Shown: piece by piece, positions 55,471-64,000 of the stretch
Position numbering within the stretch: position 1 is the stretch's first letter
How the letters are laid out: each line of letters opens with the position of its first letter
NCBI GenBank assembly: GCA_946902985.2
Contig: OX336397.1
Coordinates: 183,276,813-183,340,812 of the forward strand
Length of the DNA: 64,000 nucleotides
Source of the DNA: Meconema thalassinum
Lineage: Eukaryota > Arthropoda > Insecta > Orthoptera > Tettigoniidae
Direction of reading: 5' to 3'
Notes under the pieces: generated by a model
The model's database searches: none
Told to the model about the DNA's origin: nothing
Seen by the model: only the letters and a program-made list of their open reading frames with translations
Made by a program: the position numbers and the translations under genes

Positions 55471-55586
55471 ATGGTGAAACAAAGGTATGTGGTGAGAAAG
55501 ACTAAAAAAATACCCTGTCCTTGGCAAAGCCTGAGCTTAAGACATTCGTGGACAAGCCGTTGAGAAAGAAAAGAAAGAAAAAATAA
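55471..55586 (+). pseudogene. Small basic virion-type protein, frameshifted
   Basis: MVKQRYVVRKTKK at 55,471, then in the next frame LAKPELKTFVDKPLRKKRKKK to a TAA at 55,584. Arg/Lys-rich small proteins of this sort could bind DNA in the particle. One shift near 55,515. The assignment rests on composition and position. Confidence 0.4.
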
Positions 55587-55590
55587 AGTA

Positions 55591-55926
55591 TTGACCATAA
55601 GGAAAGCTCTTCGAGCAGGACAGAGACGTGTTATTCCAAATCGTCGGCGACAGGGTTCAAAACAAGGGCGAGTGATTCCCGTCCCCAAACGAGCGGGATT
55701 TTTACCAGCATTATTTGCTGGTTTGGCTGCTCTGGGTTCACTTTTGGGCGGTGCCAGTGCAGCGGCGAAAACCATTAAAGCCGCACAGCGGGGCAAGCAA
55801 CAACTCAAAGAAAGTCAGCGACACAATGAAACGATGGAAGCCATTGCAATGGGGGCTAGAAATGCCAATTTAAACCCAGTCTTTTATCAACAAGGATTTG
55901 GGATTTCACCATTTCGAAATATATAA
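55591..55926 (+). CDS. Hydrophobic minor virion protein (membrane-active type)
   Basis: A 111-residue frame with a very basic N-terminus (RRVIPNRRRQ), a glycine/alanine hydrophobic helix (GFLPALFAGLAALGSLLGG, about residues 36-54) and an amphipathic AKTIKAAQRGKQQLKES segment ending ETMEAIAMGA. This G-L-P..LG.L.GG..AKA pattern recurs in Polinton and adintovirus genomes at this locus and resembles adenovirus pX/pVI-like cores. A membrane or capsid-vertex role is inferred. It overlaps the protease start by 29 bp. Confidence 0.65.
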   Translation: MTIRKALRAGQRRVIPNRRRQGSKQGRVIPVPKRAGFLPALFAGLAALGSLLGGASAAAKTIKAAQRGKQQLKESQRHNETMEAIAMGARNANLNPVFYQQGFGISPFRNI

Positions 55927-56335
55927 AAAAATAACCTCAGCCATAGCAAGACATGCCCTGACGCATCAACAAGTGGAAAGCTATGCTAAACAACTAAAGC
56001 TTTCTCATTTTCGAGGTGAGTTTATGCGAAACCAATTACCCCCACGAGCCTGGAAACAGGAATGTGCTGTTGTCAATTTGGATGATCACCGAGGACCAGG
56101 AACGCATTATGTAGCTTATATCAAAGAGCGATCCATTGTATGGTACTTTGACAGTTTTGGGAATTTGCCCCCGCCCATGGAACTAGTGACCTATTTTGGA
56201 AACAGGATCAAGATATATTATAATGTGAAACGTGAGCAAACGTTTAACAGCCAACAGTGTGGACGTTTGTGTTTAATTTTTTTACATAAGACGCAGCATA
56301 AGCTAAAACGCCACCAGTATGTCGTCAGAAAGTAA
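55898..56335 (+). CDS. Adenovirus-type cysteine protease
   Basis: A 145-residue intact frame. The catalytic triad is His70 (GTHYVAY), Asp85 (WYFDSFG) and Cys121 (QCGRLC), with Gln114 in the oxyanion position; FRGEFMR is the conserved N-terminal signature. It would process capsid precursors during maturation. It overlaps the penton gene by 17 bp at 56,319, consistent with compact viral coding. No lesion is seen. Confidence 0.9.
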   Translation: MGFHHFEIYKKITSAIARHALTHQQVESYAKQLKLSHFRGEFMRNQLPPRAWKQECAVVNLDDHRGPGTHYVAYIKERSIVWYFDSFGNLPPPMELVTYFGNRIKIYYNVKREQTFNSQQCGRLCLIFLHKTQHKLKRHQYVVRK

Positions 56336-57033
56336 AACGTTTACACTGCATGGACGTGGACCCGAACTCAGCCTAGACTTTTACCCGCCTATCGAATTGA
56401 GTGAAATACCCTATGGTTTAGGACTTGTTTCTCTTCAAACGTACAATCGAATATACAACATCCGTGAAAATGTGAACAACAAGTTTTACTATGATGATTC
56501 TGTGCTCACCCTGAACTCTGGTGGATACACGATCGATGACATTTATGAACACATTTAGGTGGTGTTGATCAATGAATATGGTTTAAAGTAATTTCTCGAT
56601 GGAACGCGCAAATTTGAACTTGTAGGAAATACCAACACTCATCGCTGCAGTATTTTCTCTACCTTCAACATTAACTTTAAAACACACCCCGAATCCATTG
56701 GTCCATTACCAGGATTTCAACCACGTGTGTTGGAGCCCAACAAAAAACATGAATCAGACCATGAAGTGAAATTCATTGAGGACCATCATGTGTCGGTGAC
56801 GTGTAATATTATTAGCCAAGTGTACACCAATCAAGAACCATCGCATTCGCTTTATTGAGACATCGCCCAATGGCTATATTATTCGTGAAAACCCTCCAGT
56901 GGTACTTTTTCATTCTGTGGCTGTCGATAGTATTAGTAATATAACATTAAGACTGATCAATAGAGATCAACAACTCATTGATCTAGATTCTACCACACCA
57001 GTGACTTACAAGTTGGTGCTAAAGCCACTATGA
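56319..57033 (+). pseudogene. Penton (minor capsid) protein, broken
   Basis: It starts MSSESKTFTLHGRG with FYPPIEL and YGLGLVSLQTYN, the single-jelly-roll penton signature of Polintons. A TAG at 56,556 ends the first frame. Further pieces read PESIGPLPGF, PNKKHESD and VTCNIISQVY, and a last frame has PNGYIIRENPP and ITLRLIN before TGA 57,031-57,033. At least one stop and two shifts occur. The final stop overlaps the next ATG. Confidence 0.8.
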
Positions 57034-57218
57034 AGTTTGTGTATAAAGCAACAACACCGTCTAGGAATGGTGTTAGTTGTTTGCCACGTGAATACACGTT
57101 AACATCTCAGGACAAGCAGATTTTACAGCATTTGGGTTACCACGTCAACCCCCATGATGAATTCTATCCTAGAGGTAGCGAACCGCATCGAGGAGCAAAC
57201 AGGAGTGGTAAGAATTGA
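57030..57218 (+). CDS. Small unknown ORF overlapping penton and capsid genes
   Basis: The ATG overlaps the stop of the penton gene (ATGA). Sixty-two residues with TLTSQDKQILQHLGYHV. It ends 65 bp inside the major capsid gene, so it either is a translation-coupled small protein or an accident of overlap. No domain recognised. Confidence 0.4.
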   Translation: MKFVYKATTPSRNGVSCLPREYTLTSQDKQILQHLGYHVNPHDEFYPRGSEPHRGANRSGKN

Positions 57219-58370
57219 TCTCCATTCCTATCAAGATCAAACACCTGGACTCAATAACAATGATGAAATTTAATTTGTTATCAACTACCAATATATTTAC
57301 ACCCTACCGCATGATAGTGTCCTTCAGATTGAAGGTAGGCTCACCAAAGCCGATGGCCCTACACCCACCACATCCAAGTTGGCCAACCATGGTTTGGCCT
57401 TTCTGTTTTCTGAAGTACGTTACGTGATTAACGATATCGTGGTGGATAGCACTCGAAATGTGGGCATTTCCAGTGTGATGAAACTATATCCCTCTTATAG
57501 TGAGGAAGAAGGTAAAACACTTTGCATGGCAGGTTGGTGCCCTGACTCGACCAATGACTGGATGGTACACACCGATGGGACCTTTACTGGATATTTACCC
57601 CTTAAACTGATTTTAGGCTTTGCCGAAGATCACCAACGCATTGTGGTCAACGCAAGGCAAGTGCTTTGTTTGGTGAGAGACAGGAGTGATAATAATTCAC
57701 TCAAGGGAGCTGACAATGCCCCCATAGATTCAAAAATTCAACTACAACGCTTGCTATGGAAAGTACCCATGTGACCCTTGACGATAGCAAAAAACTGGAC
57801 ATACTCAAAATGGTAAAGAGAGATATGCCTCTACCCATGGAATTTAGAAGCTGGTCACTCCATAAGTATCCGCTATTGCCCACCACCAATACACACAGTT
57901 GGTCTGTAAAAACAGCTCGCTATACAGAGAGACCTCTCTACCTGATCGTGGGTTTTCAAACGAATCGCAGGTATCAACAAACCAAAGATGCCACGCAATT
58001 TGATCACCTGCAATTGAGAAATGCACGTCTTTTCCTCAACGGAGCAGTGTTTCCCTATGAAGAACTGGATTTGGATTTTTCAAAAAATAAGTTTGGTCCC
58101 CTGTATGACTTGTTTTCTAAATTTCGATGGTCGTATTATCAAAAAGAGAACGGCCCCATGCTACTACCCCGAGCGTTTTAGGCAAGAGCACCACTGATTG
58201 TCTTTGACTGTTCTACCTGGAAGAGTCTGTCAAGCCATCCAATATTAGCATTCGACTAGAATTTTGAAACGCATGACAATGTACCAGCCAATACGACGGC
58301 CTACTGTTTGATTATTCATCACAAACAAGTCAACTATTTTCCACAGTCCAACCAAGTGACGAGTGTATAA
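57154..58370 (+). pseudogene. Major capsid protein (double jelly-roll), broken
   Basis: Begins MMNSILEVANRIEEQ at 57,154. Family words follow: NNNDEI then a TAA near 57,271, YTLPHDSVLQIEGR, AFLFSEVRY, VGISSVMKLY, LPLKLILGFAEDHQRI, LLWKVPM, then in the next frame MPLPMEFRSW, TRPLYLIVGFQTNR-type words, FDHLQLRNARLFLN and LYDLFSKFR. The end reads APLIVFDC, PANTTAYCLIIH and a TAA at 58,368. Lesions: TAA near 57,271, shift near 57,765, TAG at 58,179 and a shift near 58,260. About 405 residues would be normal for adintovirus capsid proteins. Confidence 0.88.
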
Positions 58371-58403
58371 ATAACAGGTCAACCCACGTCAAGCCGCTCA
58401 GTC

Positions 58404-58937
58404 ATGTCTTGCTTTAAAGCCTTAAGAGACGTCACATCCATGAATTTAAATTCTGAGGAACAACGTTTCAAGACTTTTGCAACATGGCCAGTGCCTTTCA
58501 TAAACCCTCAAGCCTTGGCGGCCGCTGGATTCTACTATTTAAATACAAGAGATGAAGTGAAATGTGCCTTTTGTCCCATCATCATAGACCAATGGCAGGA
58601 GGGCGATGAACCCACGCAGGAACATTAGCGCTGGTCACCCACCTGCCCCTACCTGTGTAGAATGGAAGTGGGAAATATACCCTGTCATTCAAGCTATCCC
58701 TCACTTGTGTCTCTGGGTAATGAAAAAACAAGTTATGATACGTGTGGACCGTATGGTGTCCATGGTGCTTCGGTGAGCAGCTCACCATCAAAAACGCCTA
58801 GTTTAGAGACATTGGGACATCATCGGTGTTATTGACGTTACAAACACAAGGGACTATATTGTTGTATGAGTTGGTATCGTCCCTATCCCAAAATGAGAAA
58901 AGCTTGTAAGACGTGTTATAATAATAAAATGATGTAA
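58404..58937 (+). pseudogene. Viral IAP (single BIR), stop codon inside the BIR
   Basis: The BIR domain is RFKTFATWP..INPQALAAAGFYYLN..DEVKCAFC, then sixteen residues, H, six codons and C, the exact zinc spacing. An in-frame TAG directly follows the histidine (58,626-58,628), before RWSPTC. Downstream the frame continues with VGNIP and YDTCGPYGV, as in the IAPs at 0.1-1.1 and 14.8-15.7 kb, then a TGA near 58,822 and a Cys-rich end. IAPs would block apoptosis of the infected cell. Confidence 0.82.
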
Positions 58938-58939
58938 TT

Positions 58940-59085
58940 CTTAAATTCTTATTTTTTCATATCCCCCTGTCCTACCCTAACCTCATTTTTTTAAAACTAG
59001 CATAGTAGGTAAGTCCATGTCATGGTCACACCTTAATCATTGATCGTCAGTCAGTCGTCAGTTGAACTTGGTCCAGACAAGCGTC
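58940..59085. other. Short intergenic segment
   Basis: T-rich gap between the IAP gene and the next start; AATAAA is at about 58,922. GTCAGTCAGTCGTCAG repeats precede the next start. Confidence 0.4.
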
Positions 59086-59088
59086 AAC

Positions 59089-59641
59089 ATGATGCGCACA
59101 CTCATTGTGGATTGCCAAGGGTTTAAAATTGGTGACAACAAATTTATATTTAAACAAGTGGCCATTATCGATTGTACCACGTTTTGGATATCGCAAGCTA
59201 CGCATTTGCTATTTAAAACACCCCATGCTTTTGATCTGTTGTGTGAAAAAAGACCGTAAACAAACCCAGTGGATTGAAAATCATAGGCAACTAGACTGGA
59301 ATCAGGGAACCATTTTCTATAAATATTTGGACGTGGTCATGAAAGCACACTTGTCCTCGGCCAATATGGTATTTGTGAAAGGAAATGAAAAACGTCAATG
59401 GTTTCAAGCATTTTTGGCGTCTTACTGTCAATGTATCGACCTCATGGAGTTGGGCTGCCCCTCCCTGCGAACGCTCATGGATGCTTGTTCCTGTGGCAAC
59501 ATTAGCCATACAGCCCTATCACATGCGTGGCATCTCTTTCATTGGTTAACCACCCATGCGTGTTGGGAGTTGTTGAACAAAATTATAACTCAAGATTTAC
59601 CTGTGAATGACGCCAGTGAGATTTCAACAAGCGAAGTGTAA
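59089..59641 (+). pseudogene. Unknown conserved viral protein (possible DnaQ-like fold), frameshifted
   Basis: From ATG 59,089: IVDCQGFKI, FIFKQVAIID, then (frameshift at an A6 run near 59,228) DRKQTQWIE, WNQGTIFYKYL, MVFVKGNEKRQW and LGCPSLRTLM ending TAA near 59,641. The pattern D-x-QGF...KE/QVAI..D..W..G...L...VKG..K.W...CPSL is a family I know as unnamed proteins around arthropod mobile elements. The initial D-x-Q and hydrophobic strands suggest a DnaQ/RNase H-like fold, without the full DEDD set; this is inference. A relic copy lies at 5,556-5,894. Confidence 0.6.
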
Positions 59642-59662
59642 ACATCTACAGCACGTGATACC

Positions 59663-60126
59663 ATGGAGAAAGGCAATGCTACGGACAAAGCCATCGGTAA
59701 GTTCTTTGTGTGCAAAAAGAAACTAAACAGTTTTGCCAAAGAGGAACTCTTGGCGCTCCCCAAGTCGTTCATTTATTATGGGCCGCCAACGCGGTGAAAG
59801 AAATCTGGCAACATGTACCAAAATCATGGACACAAGACCCTGTGTTGAGTGAATTGCAACCCTATACGGATTACGATCACCATAAGCAAGTGACCAACGC
59901 AAAAGTACCGTCTATGCGTAAGTCCGCGACTTTTCAGCTAGTGAAACTGTATCACGGTCATAAAAGTCCGTGTAAAGACTTTGTTGAATCATTCCACGTG
60001 TGTCATGGCGAGAAAAAGCAACAACAACAAACACAAACATCGTCCACAGAAGAGGAGGAAGACCAAACCTTTTTACCATCGATGGAAAAGGATATGCCAG
60101 ACCTGTACTGGCAATGGCGTGATTGA
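59663..60126 (+). pseudogene. Unknown viral protein, frameshifted
   Basis: MEKGNATDKAIGKFFVCKKK begins at 59,663 and breaks near 59,760. The next frame reads AANAVKEIWQHVPKSW, YTDYDHHKQV, then a glutamine run and an acidic tail (TEEEEDQTFLPSMEKDMPDL) to TGA 60,124-60,126. Its 3' part overlaps the PLA2 gene (from 60,005) in another frame. No domain recognised. Confidence 0.5.
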
Positions 60127-60439
60127 CAAAGTGATTCAATACTTACCTTTCGAAATCCATCTTCCAGGTTATCGTTTTTGTGGCCCTGGAACTCATTTCG
60201 AAAAGCGTTTTCAGCGTGGTGATGTACCCATTAATCTTTTGGATCAAGCATGCAAAGAACATGACCTTTCTTATCGCCATAGTCATCCTGGTTTAAGACA
60301 TGTGGCAGATAAATTGTTATTAAAAAAAGCTAAACAACGTTTCACATCCTGTGATGCTTCAGTGGGTGAAAGGATGGCTGCCCTGATTGTGATGAGTGCT
60401 ATGAAAGGAAAGTTGATAATGCATGGATATAAACATTGA
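60005..60439 (+). CDS. Phospholipase A2, parvovirus VP1-type, intact
   Basis: ATG at 60,005 begins a basic leader (MARKSNN, KRRKTK, likely nuclear-targeting). The PLA2 core is GYRFCGPGT (calcium loop, residues 55-63), DQACKEHDLSY with the catalytic pair His86-Asp87, and LRHVADKL with the second Asp102. The total is 144 residues with no lesion. VP1-type PLA2 lets parvoviruses breach endosomes; the same role is inferred here. The upstream frame is open to 59,981, but this ATG gives the better leader. The related relic at 8.7-9.0 kb has lost the histidine. Confidence 0.85.
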   Translation: MARKSNNNKHKHRPQKRRKTKPFYHRWKRICQTCTGNGVIDKVIQYLPFEIHLPGYRFCGPGTHFEKRFQRGDVPINLLDQACKEHDLSYRHSHPGLRHVADKLLLKKAKQRFTSCDASVGERMAALIVMSAMKGKLIMHGYKH

Positions 60440-60504
60440 GGAATGGAGGAGTGAGGAATTGGGATGTGTTTCTATTCTATTTTTCATTTGTCAATCCCCC
60501 TATG

Positions 60505-60520
60505 GTTATGAAATAAAAAC
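60505..60520 (+). terminator. Polyadenylation signal after PLA2
   Basis: GAAATAAAAACA about 70 bp after the PLA2 stop, suitable as the 3' signal for the rightward gene cluster. Confidence 0.5.
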
Positions 60521-60559
60521 AAAGGTTTACCAGAGCACGATGTTTGGTGTTTTTATTAT

Positions 60560-60890
60560 TTTTAAAAATCATGATGTTGATGGCTGATTTCTCATTTTTA
60601 CATTTCACCCATTGCCATTTTGCCAATTTGCAATTTACAGTTTTTGAAAACGTTCGTTTAAAGTTTTGCGTTTTTGATGATATGGATTTTTCAATTTTTG
60701 TTGATGACACTTTTTAAACAATGTCCGTTTGAAGTTTTTTGAATTTTCAAATTTCACACACGGCCATTTCCAGTTTTTTAAAATGACCGTTTTAAGTTTT
60801 GCGTTTTTTGGTGATATGGAAACATGGATTATCCATTTTGCTGTTTTCACATTTTTCCATTTGGTGTATGTTGAAAGTTGAGATTTGACA
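60560..60890. repeat. T-rich region with two imperfect 130-bp repeats
   Basis: GTTTTTGAAAACG..CGTTTAAAGTTTTGCGTTTTTGATGATATGG near 60,640 and GTTTTTTAAAATGACCGTTTTAAGTTTTGCGTTTTTTGGTGATATGG near 60,772. Frames opened here on the minus strand are repeat by-products. Confidence 0.6.
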
Positions 60891-61044
60891 ATGATGTTGA
60901 TGCAAGTGCTTGACCATGGCGATGCTGCAATGTGTTTATGGGTGTTTGGAGAAACGTCGAGGTCTACGACTACTGCAGGTAAGACTGTTTTTACAAAAAT
61001 AATGTCTATTGTCTGCCACATTTCAAAGAATACAAAACCATTGA

Positions 61045-61145
61045 AAACAAAATGAGTATATAAGTGACCATTTAACCCCCTCCCCACCCACTCTACCTCA
61101 CCGTGTTTGCTCTGGTCAATCATACACACCAGCTCTCTCTCTCTC
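61045..61145 (+). promoter_or_regulatory. Possible TATA promoter with CT-rich tract
   Basis: GAGTATATAAGTGACC near 61,050 followed by C-rich and (CT)n sequence. No strong coding frame follows within 400 bp, so its target is unclear. Confidence 0.2.
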
Positions 61146-61530
61146 TACTCATACATTCACACCTGTCTTTGGGAACAAACACAACCACTTTATTTATTCC
61201 CAAAAGCACATTCTCAACATTCACACTCATCCCAAAAGATCTTTTTAGTTTACCATTTACATTACAAAAAATAATTAAAGTTACAAAAAAATACTATTAC
61301 ACATTAAATATTTACACAAAAAAACACTTTTGTACAGCTTTAAAAGAATCAAACTATTTACCAATCAAAAATTTTTAAAAAATGAGGTTGCATAGAACTT
61401 TTTAAAGAGCAAACGGTAAAAGTGGGTTGCTATTATTTACAAAATCTACCATTTACAATGGCAGAAACCAATATTTACAAAATACTAAATCTACGAGTAC
61501 AAAAAGCCATTAACCTAAACGATTAAACAG
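61145..61530. other. AT-rich spacer next to the polymerase 3' end
   Basis: Contains TTTATTTATTCCC near 61,190, giving AATAAA on the minus strand, a likely 3' signal for the polymerase. Confidence 0.5.
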
Positions 61531-61535
61531 TGAAA

Positions 61536-63990
61536 TCACACCTCCCCCTCCTTGCGATCATAACCCCAGGGTAGGCTAATGAGCAGGTCATCAGCCCACA
61601 CACGTTTGTTATCCATGGAGGCGAGGGTGCGTTTTCTCTGTTCGACAAGATACAAATGATGGTTGCTGGATTGTATCCTGCACTGTGTAAGAGACACAGC
61701 TTTGCCAGTGCGTAAAACCGCTAAGTAATCGTCTACACGTAGCGATTTTACCACTGCCCTACCTACACCTTTTGCTCTTTTGGCTTCCTTACAGTCTAGT
61801 GTGCGGTAAGCATACATTTTCGAAGACAAACCTACGAATTCCGTCATAATGGAATCACCGCATTCATCTTTTAAAACGCCCAGTACCTTCTTGTTTTTTA
61901 TGGGCAGCTGAAACACGTTGTCAGCGCTATAGCAAGAGGTGTCGAACCAGTCACTATGCTGCCTCATGACGTCATAGGGGTTGCAGTGGCGAATGTGGTA
62001 AATGAATGAGTCCGTATCCATATACAAAAGAGAGACGTCCTCAAAATGGCGTTTGGCAAATTCATAGTGGAATCGATACATGACCGATTTGGAAAAGTCT
62101 AAAATGACCTGGCCCAAGTAAATGGGCTTATCCATGGTCACAATGGTCTTACTGAATTCAATCGTGGCCAAATCCTCATCGATAATGTTGACCGATTTAA
62201 AATTCGGCTTGGCAATGTAACGCCGGGCACCCCACCGCCCCTCCCAGACATTGACCAATTTAATGTCACGGTATTTGCGGACATTCTCCATGGACTTGCC
62301 ATAGATGCAGTTGTTCATTAATTTAAAAAAAATAATTTCGAACTGCTGTGTTGCCATTTGTTGGTGCTCTGTATTGAGTCGCATGTATGGCTCGAGCCAT
62401 GCTTTTTGAGCAAAAGAAATACCTCTATGGATTTTCTTTAACACCAAGCCTTGGGCGAGGCATTGCACCTACATTTGGATATGTAGCACATACCGATTTT
62501 TGTTGTAAAGTGTGCCCATGAGTTTTTCAATTTTCACTTTACTGTCAGGAGGAACCATTTGCTCAAGGCAGAATGGGAAATCGGCATGTTCATCATACAA
62601 GGATGAGGGATATTCAATATCCACTTCTAGCACATATCCACGGCCTGTTTCTTGGCAAGCCATGTTCACATCAAATTCTGACACTTGATTGTCTGTCAGC
62701 CAAGCAAACTTCCCATAGGGCAAAGGCTGACTCATGGCGTAACCGTACAAATTATTCACGTCATAGTACATTAAGTAGGATTCTGGTTTGTCTGGTGAAT
62801 AATCAGGCATGTAGACATTGTTCGCTTCGGCATGGCGTTGGTTAAGCGACACAAGGCCGCCACGAATGCCCTTTTCAAAAAATAGAACCATGTCTACATC
62901 AGTGAGTAAATACAATTCCACTTGAGTCTATTTCAAAGCGGCATCGAACGAGAGCCAAGGACTCGTATAATAGTGAGCCGGGTCGAGACCGTAAATGTGT
63001 TGACACAACTCACGGAATTTTTCAAACACATCGGTGAGCAGCAATACATCAAGTTTTAGGTAATGCAAAGCATATTCACTTAGCGTCTTAATGCCAAACA
63101 CTCGCCAAACTTGACATGCATGTGCATAGTCTTCATCAGAAACAGTACTGCGTGTTAGTTTCGAGTAAAATTTATCTTGTGGTGGGAGTTTTCTTTGCTT
63201 TAACACGTCCCAGCTGTTGCAGAAATCATACGGGAATATACCTTTCCGAATGCACAATTGAAATCGCTCAGGATCATTAAAATGCATTCTAGTATTTTTA
63301 ATTCCTCCTCATTCAAGCCATTCACAAGGCTGTCTAGCGAGGATGCCATAAACTTAAAGGAATCCAAAAATCGAATGCTAAAGTTGCTCAACCTCCATGT
63401 CAGGACTGTAAAACGCTCATGGTTTTGGGGGATAATGGTAAACGAGCCCTTGTTGACATGGTCCAATTCACGAATCAAAAACTGAATGTCATAGTTCGCC
63501 AGATTATGGAAAAAAATATGAAACGAGGAGCTGGAAAGTTCAAATTGCATTTACTATGCGCACCTCCACGAAATTCCCCTATAAAGTGCGAGTGGTCTCT
63601 GACTTTTTCCTCTCTATTTAAAATAGGCTTTTCGCAAATATGGCATGTCGTGGCATGCTCATACTGCTGCTGCTGCTGTTCTGGAGATAGGCTCAAGGGT
63701 ACAGGGTGGTCCAGTAATTCCTGTACATCATGAGTCAACTTGACAAGTTCATCCAAGAACCATTTGGCACAATCTGGCCCCTCACGGTATTTATAAACGG
63801 ATTGCGTGGGGTCATAGGGACACATCACATTAAATCCTATGGCAAAGGGTTCATGTTTTTGAATGAGTGTGGTTGAGCTTACGGTGGGATCTGGTTCACA
63901 TCCCGCCATGGGTGTAGTGAGAGCTTCGAAATCTGCATACACCACATAAGGAACAGTGCCACGCTTATGAATGTCCTTAAACTTTAACAC
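61536..63990 (-). pseudogene. Protein-primed family B DNA polymerase (3' part), broken
   Basis: ExoI YADFEA near 63,930, a Cys/His cluster (CHICEKPI, RDHSHF, C) near 63,650-63,570, ExoII FFHNLANYD near 63,490, LRKGIFPYDF-like, LKLDVLLLTDVF (ExoIII) near 63,050, motif A MYYDVNNLYG near 62,760, motif B FKLMNNCIYGKSMENVRK near 62,310-62,270, and motif C YMDTDS near 62,015. TAG codons at 62,469-62,471 and 62,925 and shifts near 63,500 and 63,270 break it. The N-terminal part lies right of the window. It would replicate the viral genome from a terminal protein. Confidence 0.9.
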
Positions 63991-64000
63991 AGCCTTGTCC

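Larger units (their letters stand above)
51250..64000. mobile_element. Integrated Polinton/adintovirus-type DNA virus (partial)
   Basis: Gene content and order (integrase, unknown conserved protein, packaging ATPase, then oppositely oriented fibre, hydrophobic protein, protease, penton, major capsid protein, accessory genes, and a leftward polymerase) define a Polinton-like virus of the adintovirus type. At least 12 kb is present; the polymerase 5' part and right terminus are outside. The left limit is a guess, set between the shared repeat module and the integrase gene. Capsid, fibre, IAP and polymerase genes carry premature stops or shifts, so the copy cannot be functional as it stands. Integrase, ATPase, protease and PLA2 frames are open. 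Confidence 0.9.

Noticed and set aside
60477..61129. Lysine/asparagine-rich frames on the minus strand
   Set aside because: They are translations of T-rich imperfect repeats between the PLA2 gene and the polymerase.

Overview
The window is a repeat-laden arthropod, almost certainly insect, nuclear sequence. Supporting signs are long AT-rich intergenic stretches, GT-AG introns, a CCTAA/TTAGG-type telomere-like tract, a mariner transposon, several non-LTR retrotransposons, tRNA-derived SINEs and a C2H2 zinc-finger gene. Short GGGGCC..GGTCATCTGCC SINE pieces resemble repeats I associate with orthopteroid insects, but the species cannot be fixed from the sequence. No rRNA gene, genuine tRNA gene or CRISPR array was found.

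Right end (about 51.3-64 kb, running off the window): an integrated Polinton/adintovirus-type DNA virus. It encodes a retroviral-type integrase with a chromodomain, a conserved Polinton protein of unknown function, a packaging ATPase, a fibre-like protein, a small basic protein, a hydrophobic minor virion protein, an adenovirus-type cysteine protease, a penton-type and a double-jelly-roll major capsid protein, a BIR-domain IAP, two proteins of unknown function, a parvovirus-type phospholipase A2 and a protein-primed family B DNA polymerase. Integrase, ATPase, protease, hydrophobic protein and phospholipase frames are open. Capsid proteins, fibre, IAP and polymerase carry stops and frameshifts, so this is a decaying endogenous copy. 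The left terminus is not resolved and the right terminus lies outside the window.

Left end (1 to about 16.1 kb): what I read as a second, older relic of the same viral lineage. Two inverted arms (1-3,080 and 12,690-15,800) each carry a broken BIR-BIR-RING IAP, a small three-exon gene that is intact in both arms, and on the opposite strand a conserved zinc-binding exon. The spacer between the arms holds decayed homologues of two genes of the right-hand virus (the 59.1 kb gene at 5.6-5.9 kb and the phospholipase at 8.7-9.0 kb), a FLYWCH gene relic and a 2.3 kb array of 93-bp repeats, each carrying a Helitron-like hairpin followed by CTAGT.

16-26.6 kb: a 5'-truncated LINE and three 3' fragments of its family, FLYWCH gene copies (one cut in two by a Helentron-like element), two further Helentron-like elements, the CCTAA tract and at least three tRNA-derived SINEs. 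26.6-36.6 kb: two more non-LTR retrotransposons, AT-rich spacers and a 2.9 kb foldback made of two head-to-head Helentron-like copies. 36.7-48.4 kb: a minus-strand C2H2 zinc-finger array with a plausible upstream acidic exon at 48.3 kb, the intervening DNA holding a LINE, a mariner with both terminal repeats and a near-perfect 0.73 kb palindrome. 48.9-51.3 kb: a SINE with a perfect 16-bp target duplication and a repeat module shared with 11.5-12.7 kb.

All functional calls rest on motif reading by eye and recalled family patterns. No database or alignment program was used.
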